A DNA stretch of 64,000 nt, taken from positions 124,001-188,000 of the forward strand of contig JANFOE010002254.1 in assembly GCA_025667525.1 (NCBI GenBank). The letters are read 5' to 3'. The notes under the pieces were generated by a model. That model did not search any database, was not told the DNA's origin, and saw only the letters and a list, made by a program, of their open reading frames with translations. Source of the stretch: Glebionis coronaria. Its lineage: Eukaryota > Streptophyta > Magnoliopsida > Asterales > Asteraceae. Of the stretch, positions 56,852-64,000 are shown in pieces. The first letter of the stretch is position 1, and each line of letters begins with the position of its first letter. A program made the translations under genes and the position numbers.

Positions 56852-58884
56852 AATCCCCTACACTTGACCATTGCAATGTCCTCATGCAATGCATTAGTTA
56901 CAAAGCATGTTTACACTTTTCATTATAATCAATCCACATTGGCCTTTATTAAAGAGATAGAAAACTATAAACATTCAAAGTAAAGAAATAAAAAACATAC
57001 CTTGGGTTTTGGAAATTTCATGAATAATCATCATCCTCAAGTTTTCACTTTCCCCAAACCAAGCTTAAAAACGAGATCATTGTTATTATAAGTTAGCAAA
57101 CTAACACGAACTCATGTGGGCCAATTATTCACTTAGACTCCCTTATTCCTAGGGGTATCTTTTATATTTTATTATTGTCTTGAATGATCACGAGGATTCA
57201 TTTTTGACTTATTTTGATAGTAATTTAGTCCGAAAATAAAGTGAACTATTTAATCAATAGTTAGCTAAAGGACAAAATCTTTTAAAACTGCTTCTCGGGA
57301 CCTCATAAAGTTCATATCTTGGCATAACTCGCTTCGCGATTTGAGACCTTTCTCGGACCGATATTTGGCAGCGACTTCATACTTCAAACCTTGAGAGACG
57401 TTCATGAAATTATGGTCTTCTCTTCATATAGGAATCTCTTCACTTGAAGTTTTGAGAGATTCATACTTGGACCACGAATTCTCCATTTTTCTCCAATCAT
57501 TATTTTGGACTTTGATATACAACGATCCGCCTCCTTTTATGACTTGGATCTATTTATCCTCATACCTTGTTAGGGTCTTTTCGGATGCACTTCTCCATGA
57601 CTTTTGGGGAGTATTTGCTTTTCGTCGTGTGTCTCGATCCTTCATATAGATTTTTGATAAATGATTCTTCACATCACTTGGGATCTTTAGCAACAAAATG
57701 TAGCCCTCATGCCTTGTTAGGACCTTTTTGGACTCGCCAATCTTCGCATCCCGCTTCAATAAGTTATGCCTTGGCTATGAACTCTAATCCATACCGAGCA
57801 ACTTTTAAACGATCTTGGGCTAGAAGCTAAGTAACTTTTCAAATCGTACAACCTTATTTATTGCAGATAAATTTATTAGCAAGCGATGGGAGAATAGGCT
57901 TATAATTAACTCACATAAATTCACGAAAGAATACCGAACTTATAATTGACTCTATCATCTCTCGTTCTCCACAGTTTAAAATCTCAAGGAATGAGACTCG
58001 TGGATGCTTAGCCTATTAAATCAAAGTTTTGGGTTTTCGAGTCGCCTATAGGATCTTGCAAATTCTTAGACTTTTTCAAGTTTAGAAATCGCGTTTTAAA
58101 GTTCCCTTGATAAACGACTCTCTATGATCAATTATAGGAACTTGCGAAACGTTCTTGTTCTTAACCCGTGAGAGTTAAGACTTTCGCGTTTTATAGCTCC
58201 CTATATAAAAGCCTAGCAAAACTTGACTTAAACATGTTAAGGATACTAGCTAGAGTAAACTTAGACAAGTAAACTCGGGTTGAGTCAAAAGATTCACAAC
58301 GTTTTGAAAATTAAAACCACTTTATTAGCATTTATTCTAGCAAAGAAGGAAAAATAACTATACAAAGGGAAAAACTAATAGGCCAAAATAGATCAAAAAT
58401 TTTGAAAAATGTCGAAAAATTGATTTTCCGGTTAAAATGAGGACAAATACAAGGAAAAGGCCACTTAACTTCGATAGAAGTCCCCCTACACTTAATATAA
58501 ACATTGTCCTCAATGTTTAAGCATGTGGGAGTAAAATCCCCTACACTTATGACACTGTGCACGTTGGTTAAATCTCGCTAAGTAAGAGACAACTAAAGAG
58601 ATTCCTATTTTAATATTGGAAAATATAAAATAGTGAATCGAAAAGAGTTTAGGATAGAACCGGGAAGAAGTGGACACGGAATCACGGGTCGTCAAGAATC
58701 ATCAAGAGTGTGTCTTTGAAGCTCGAATCCCTGATTATAAGAAAAGAGGAGAGGAAATAGCAAACCAACGGGTCTCCCCCCTACACTTATGATAAAGAAA
58801 GCGAAAAGATAGATACATGGGTTGCCTCCCAAGAAGCGCTTGATTTTTGTTAACCGAGTCGTGAGCCTGACTCGACCTTGATCA
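56852..58884 (-). repeat. Non-coding 3' region of the Athila-like element with repeated polypurine tracts
   Basis: About 2 kb without a credible ORF. On the - strand, AAGTGTAGGGGATT abuts the 3' LTR (56,852-56,865). Near-copies occur at 58,482-58,493, 58,536-58,549 and 58,775-58,789. The neighbouring sequence is also duplicated (CATTGTCCTCAATG compared with CAATGTCCTCATGC). Reverse transcriptase and integrase would normally lie in this position but are absent. Confidence 0.75.
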
Positions 58885-61800
58885 TCATAGGAAGAAGCAT
58901 GAAACATATCCACCAGGATCAAAGACATAGTTTTCGTCCATCAAATAGCACAAGCTTAAGGCAAACAAGGCCAGCCAAAGAAGAGTAGGCAAGGTTCCCT
59001 TAAGCAGCGATGGAGCACGGTGGAAGCAAGGTTGAAGTGGTGCAAGCAGATTTCCATAAGTTCCAAAGATATTTCCTTTTGTTTCATCAGGTGGATACTG
59101 AGATGGCTGTAGAATATCAATACCGGGGTCGAACACCTTTTCCTTTAGGGGAAAATAGCACTCAGGCTCAGCAGAATGGGAAGAAGATCCGCGAAGAAGC
59201 ACAACCTCGTCCTCAGAAGGGGGACAAAGAGGTGTTAACTCATACGTGTTGCGGATATTGATGTCGACCGGTTTCTTCTCCTTTGAAAGAATGTTCTTCA
59301 AATCCAAAGTAGGATCAAGACGATAATCTTCAAAATCTAAAGGAGGAGCATCACTCTCATGAGGGAAGTAAGTGTTGAGAAACGTAGAGAAGTCTTCCTC
59401 AAAAGAGTAATCATCCAAAGTAGGATTAAGCATGGATGACGGAGGATCTTCATCATGTGAAGAATCACTCGAAAGAGTATCGGCCTCATCGAAATCATCA
59501 TACGTGGGCAGGTCGGGATACTCGGAGGTAAGGTCATCATAATCATCCGAATCTGAGCTAGAATCATCATCATAAGCATCAAAGATCGGTGGAGAATCAT
59601 ACATGGGAGAAGGTTACAAAGTGGAGCGAGAATCATCCACATCATCATGAAAAAGTAGATTATCGATGCAAGAATCGAATAGAGGATTGTTGTAGACAAC
59701 GAAGTCCTCATGCACATTAATCATATTCACTGATTCTCTGCCTCCAAAGGATTTACTTGTAAGCTTTCCCATTTTAAAAACTTGTGAATCATTCCCGACT
59801 CGTAAGATTAACTCACCTTCGGCAACATCAACTAAAGCTCGTCCGGTTCTCAAGAATGGCCGACCAAGTATTAAAGGAATACGAGGGTCCATTTCATAAT
59901 CAACAACGACAAAGTCGACCGGGAAAGTAAATGTGCCAACTTTAATAAACACGTCTTCGGCTATACCAACGGGGTAAGCGAGAGTGCGATTTGCAAGTTC
60001 AAAAGTCATCTTTGTTGGAGTGAGGTCGGGCAATGATAGTGTTTTCCAAACACTCAGAGGCATAAGATTTATACTAGCCCCGAGATCAGCAAGGGCAGTA
60101 AATTCTTCAGTTTTGTTGAAAACGCAAGGCAACACAAAACGACCGGGATCTCCAAGCTTTTCCGGAAGTTCTTTAAGAATAACTGCAGAGCAGTTTTCAT
60201 TTAAGCGTGTGTTGGCGAGCTCAATCAACTTTTCCTTCTTGTTAAGCAATTCCTTGAATGCTTTGACAAATTTCGGCATGTGGACAAGTGCTTCAAGAAA
60301 GCTGATGTTGAAGTTCATTTAAGAAATCATCTTCACATAGCGCGAAACTTCAAAGTCATCCTTGGTTAGCATTTTGGTCTTGCCTAAACGAGAGGGATAA
60401 GGGATATTGGGTTTGGGTGGTGAAGGTAAAGGCGTATCAGGTAAAGGTTGAGATGTTGAAGTTTCCTTCCTAGAGACATCGTCATGGCGAGGCGAAGACG
60501 GTAATGGTGCACTAATACTAGGTGTAGGAGGAGTAGGGATAAATGGTGGTGGAGGAGGTGTAAATGATGGGGGCGGAATCGGTGGATCGACAATGGTAAT
60601 TCCACTACGAGTAGTAATAGCACTCACATTTGCTCGCGGATTGGTGACGGTGTTTGAAGGTAGAGAACTCGAAGAAGAAGGTTGAGCTGCGGGCAAGAAA
60701 CTAGCAAGCATATTCTTCAAATCATTGGTTTGATTGCTGAAGGAAGATTGGATATTATCTCGAAGCTCGGATCTTATCTCATTTCCTTGCTTGGTGATAT
60801 CTCCTTTAAGATTGATAATTTGGCTCTACAGATTCTTGATTTGCTCACCTTGGGTTCTCATTATGGCTTCAACATCGAGATTTATGGGTGGGGTTTGTTG
60901 AGCGGGTGGGTGATAAGGATTAGAAGCTCTTGGTGGGATTTGGTTTCTTCTATTGTAGTTGTTGGTGGGGTTTTGGTTTTGAGGAGAAAAACCGGGTGAA
61001 AGGTAGTTGTTTGATCGGTAACTCAGCAAATTTCTATCCCCTTGAGGTCGAGCTTGGTAATTTTCCGGTGAATAATTACCATAAGCTGCATACACATTTT
61101 CCGGATTTCCTTGTGTAGAAGGACAATCGGTGTATGAGTGAGGACCGCCGCATGTTTCACAAGGATTAGCAACCGCTTTAACTTGTTGTTGTTGGTTTGA
61201 AGCGAGAAGCGTGATACTTTTGCTCATTTCAGTCATCATGCGGGTGAGTTCGGTCATATCAGGGTTTGCTGAGGTAGAAGAAACATTGACTCTCGGATTG
61301 TTCCATGAAGAAGCGGAGGAATCCCAGTTTTTGTGGTGAGTAGTCATGTTCTCAATAAGCTCTCTACACTCCTCGGGTCTCCTTTTCATGAATGTGCCAC
61401 CGACGGCTGCATTAATCGTATCACGATCACGAAAAGTCAATCCGTTGTAGAAAGTATCAATTAAGGTCACAGGGAGCATGTTGTGGTTTGGACAACGATC
61501 TATCAAGACATTATATCTTTCCCAAGCATCAAAAAGAGATTCATCAGGATCTTGCATGAAACCGCTGATTTGATTGCGAAGGCTCGTGACCATGGATGGT
61601 GGAAAGTAGCGCGACAAAAAGCGTTGAGTCATGTCATCCCAAGTGTGAATAGAATTCTTCGGGAGATGATCAAACCATTTCTCGGCATGATGTGATAAAG
61701 TATGTGGAAAGAGTAGTAGGCGAAGAACATCCATTGTGGCACCAGGCAACTTCATGCTTTGGGTGATTGTAATGAACTTGTCGAGGTGTTTGTTGGCATC

Positions 61801-62076
61801 ATCATCAGGCAATCCACGGAATGGGTTAGTTTGCACTTGCTGAATCATGTGGTGCTTCAACGAAAACTCAGGAGCGTTGATTTGCATCGGCGCAATCAGT
61901 CCTCCTCGTCCAAACATGGTAGGTTGACAAAGCTCCTCCATTGTCCGAAGATCGGGCTGTGGAAGAACATTGTTGTTATTATTGAGGTGTGGTGGATTAT
62001 TGTTGTTGTTAACACCTGACATAGCTAAATCTTCTTGAGTCTCGGGCTCTTGATAATTAGAAGATCTAGTACGCAT
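58885..62076 (-). pseudogene. Athila-like gag-protease gene with acidic tail (three in-frame stops)
   Basis: One frame runs from ATG 62,076 (MRTRSSNYQEPETQ) to 58,885. Gag core motifs are HHAEKWFDHLPKNSIHTWDD, MTQRFLSRYFPP and DTFYNGL. A CCHC-like knuckle CETCGGPHSYTDC lies near 61,125-61,163. After a Pro-rich linker the protease has PCVFNKTEEFTALADLGASI and NLMPLSVW, with DLGA at the active site as usual in this lineage, then RIPLILGRPFLRT. A very acidic tail (DAYDDDSSSDSDDYDD) follows. In-frame stops are at 60,828-60,826 (TAG), 60,321-60,319 (TAA) and 59,616-59,614 (TAA), with no frameshift. The upstream sequence TTTTGCATTTTCAG just before the ATG resembles a splice acceptor. No reverse transcriptase follows. 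Confidence 0.85.
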
Positions 62077-62313
62077 ACACCTGAAAATGCAAAAGAAAAA
62101 GAAACCAAACACAAAGACAATACATATACACAATAAAGATAAAATCTTTTTGTATTTTTGAAATTTTTAATTTTTATGGATTTTTAAGGATTTTTGAAAT
62201 TTTTTATTTTTATGATTTTTTGAATTTTTTATGCAAGAAAAATAACGCTCACGAGTGAACGTATCCCAAAAAGCAACGCGTCTCTCACAGAAAACCGTTA
62301 ATCTTTACGAAAA

Positions 62314-62331
62314 GAGCCGGCAGCGGCGCCA
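62314..62331 (-). other. Primer binding site of the Athila-like element
   Basis: On the - strand TGGCGCCGCTGCCGGCTC starts two bases after the LTR end. The TGGCGCCG(T/C)TGCCGG form is typical of Athila-type elements, usually assigned to an Asp tRNA. That assignment is from memory. Confidence 0.8.
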
Positions 62332-62333
62332 TT

Positions 62334-64000
62334 TGATAACTGGATTTTACTTAGTTAAAAAGTTCTTTGATGTGTGTCTTAACGAATTGATTTCCGGCTT
62401 AAAGTACGACTCTGTTGATCTTGGTGAAACAAATATTTTTGGTTGATTTTAAATAAATGTGCAAAACTTTAAAGTAAATGGGCACTTAAAATAAATCTAA
62501 CTCTATTTTAAAAATAAATGGTGCAAGTAATTAAAAACGTGACGAGAATTAAAAGGCACTAAGTAAATAACGCAAACTTAAATCTATTTAAGGCAAACTT
62601 AAAACGCAACTAAAACTTAAACTAAGGCAAGGCTAAAATAAATCTAAGGCAAAGAATCTTAAAGTGCGACTAAGGAAAAAAGGCGGGAAAAATAAATTTT
62701 GAAATTAAAAATCAAAGACAAAAACTAGAAAGAACCTGAATACAGCTCATTCAGAATAATCCTTCGTTCGGAACAATCACTCATCCGGAATGTCACCTTC
62801 GTTCGGAATGATTCTTCTTCACTCGGAATATTTACCAAAATCCTTGATCCGGAACAAATTTTCTATTCTGAATATGTCACTTATCCAGAACAATCCTTCG
62901 TTGGGAACTTTACTGATTCGGAACTCAATTGGATCGGAACTTCTCAGACGAGCCTTGGTTCGGAACTTTGGTTCAGAAGTTCTTGATTCGGAACTTTCCG
63001 ATTCGGAAGTTCTTGATCCGGAACTCTTCCGAATGAATCAAGAAGCCTTGGTTCGGAACTTTCTGATCCGGAAGTTTCCTGGTTTGGAACTTTCTGATTC
63101 AGAAGTTCTGGCCTTGGGAACCTTGGTTTGGAAGTTTTCCGATGAACAAAGAGTCGATCCGGAACTCCTTGATCCGGAAGTTTTCTGAATCGGAACTTCT
63201 TGGTTCGGAAGAAATTCCGACTGAACAAGTAGTTGGTTCGGAACACTTGGTGTTGATCCGGAACTCACCTGGGAAAAGATCAGTAACATAAACAAATACC
63301 CCGAAGAACAGGGAACACAATATACACACGAATCTAATCAAACTTAAGCAAAATCAACCACAAAATCGAATCAAACTAATCACAAAGCATCTACTAATCA
63401 TAAACAAACTATCCAAATCAATAAAACTAACAAAACTAACCACAATAATCAAAACCCACTTTGATCAAAATAAGAACATGAACATGAACATAAACATAAA
63501 CATACAAATCAAAGATCAAGAAAGGTAGATAGGAGATTAACAAGATAAAGTAAAGATTGACAAGAATTAAATGGAAACTTACTTGAAATTAAAGGAATTT
63601 AAGGTGCAAGACAATGTAATTAAATTTGACAAGTAATTAAATGACAAGGTAATTAAAAGTGGAAGAACTAATTGTCACTATTAGCCAACAAAATGAAAAT
63701 GATTAACATCTAATCTATATATAGGGGAGGATTAAGGGGTGCTTAGGAAGCTTCCTCCCCTCTTTCCTTTCTCTTAATTGCATCATTAGGCCCTTCCTTC
63801 TTAATCTCTTTGTTAATTGCACCATTAGTCCTTAAGCCTTTAAATCTTCTTTAATCTTGGACTTTAATGACTTTTGGCTCGGGATTTCTTGGAACTCGTC
63901 TTTTAATTCTTCAATAAAGTAGACTTGAGTTTTTCGGCTTTTGATAAACTTCCCTCTTTTGACTTTTTCTTCGATAAATCTTCAGAATTGGTCTTGGACT
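62334..64000 (-). repeat. 5' LTR of the Athila-like element (cut by window end)
   Basis: It starts TGATAACTGG. At least 1,667 of about 1,880 bp are present. It includes TTCGGAA subrepeats (62,742-63,275) and the unoccupied Sirevirus-2 target near 63,590. Confidence 0.92.

Larger units (their letters stand above)
42853..64000 (-). mobile_element. Athila-like Ty3/gypsy element without RT or integrase (runs past window end)
   Basis: On the - strand: 5' LTR (from 62,334 rightwards, cut by the window end), primer site (62,331-62,314), gag-protease frame (62,076-58,885), a non-coding region with repeated polypurine tracts, and the 3' LTR (56,851-56,217 continuing 44,098-42,853). The inner region is about 5.5 kb and holds no reverse transcriptase, RNase H or integrase, so this is a non-autonomous member. 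LTRs differ at about 25 sites in about 1.66 kb by eye. Sirevirus-2 sits in the 3' LTR; the element itself sits in Copia-3. Confidence 0.85.

Noticed and set aside
56585..57830. Small ORFs in the Athila-like LTR and 3' region
   Set aside because: Short, in both strands, without recognisable motifs; not conserved-looking coding DNA.

Overview
The window is nuclear DNA from a flowering plant, most likely of the daisy family (Asteraceae). This rests on the retroelement families, whose extra genes I recognise from that family, and on one plant host gene with 26 exons. There is no prokaryotic or organellar gene organisation. Only one host gene is visible; almost everything else is transposable elements, many nested in one another.

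Layout. 1-5,499: the 3' half of a Sirevirus-type Ty1/copia element ('Sirevirus-1', + strand): end of RNase H, a repeat-rich spacer, an intact 1026-residue extra ORF and the 3' LTR. 5,530-7,256: a truncated copia element on the - strand (LTR, primer site, a 16-bp minisatellite, broken gag). 7,257-12,397: gene-free, with a probable old LTR fragment and a GATC-rich foldback element. 12,398-19,721: a complete RNA cytidine acetyltransferase gene (NAT10/Kre33 family, - strand), with a telo box and site II motifs directly upstream. 19,800-22,300: upstream of that gene, a minisatellite, then about 1.8 kb of a 20-bp repeat arranged as two head-to-head arms, then a 183-bp higher-order repeat.

24,056-about 38,480: an old Ty3/gypsy element of Tat-like type (- strand). 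It has gag, protease, RNase H and an integrase zinc finger, but no reverse transcriptase or integrase core. It also has an antisense extra gene with its own TATA box. A probable Helitron of about 6 kb (27,743-33,730) lies in a TA microsatellite inside it. 38,514-38,697 is a MITE. 38,955-42,852: the 5' part of a decayed copia element ('Copia-3'). It is cut in its reverse transcriptase by an Athila-like gypsy element (42,853 to beyond 64,000, - strand) that carries only gag-protease. The 3' LTR of the gypsy element is in turn split by a young full-length Sirevirus ('Sirevirus-2', 44,099-56,211, target duplication AAATG). The other gypsy LTR in the window keeps the same site unoccupied.

By-eye LTR divergence supports this order: about 6% for the Tat-like element, about 1.5% for the Athila-like element, about 0.4% for Sirevirus-2. 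A recurring theme is an extra gene beside the replication genes. Both Sireviruses carry a homologous, intact ORF of about 1,030 residues downstream of pol, and the Tat-like element carries an antisense one, each preceded by a plausible pol II promoter. Several elements also carry their own short motif repeated through non-coding, LTR and sometimes coding DNA.
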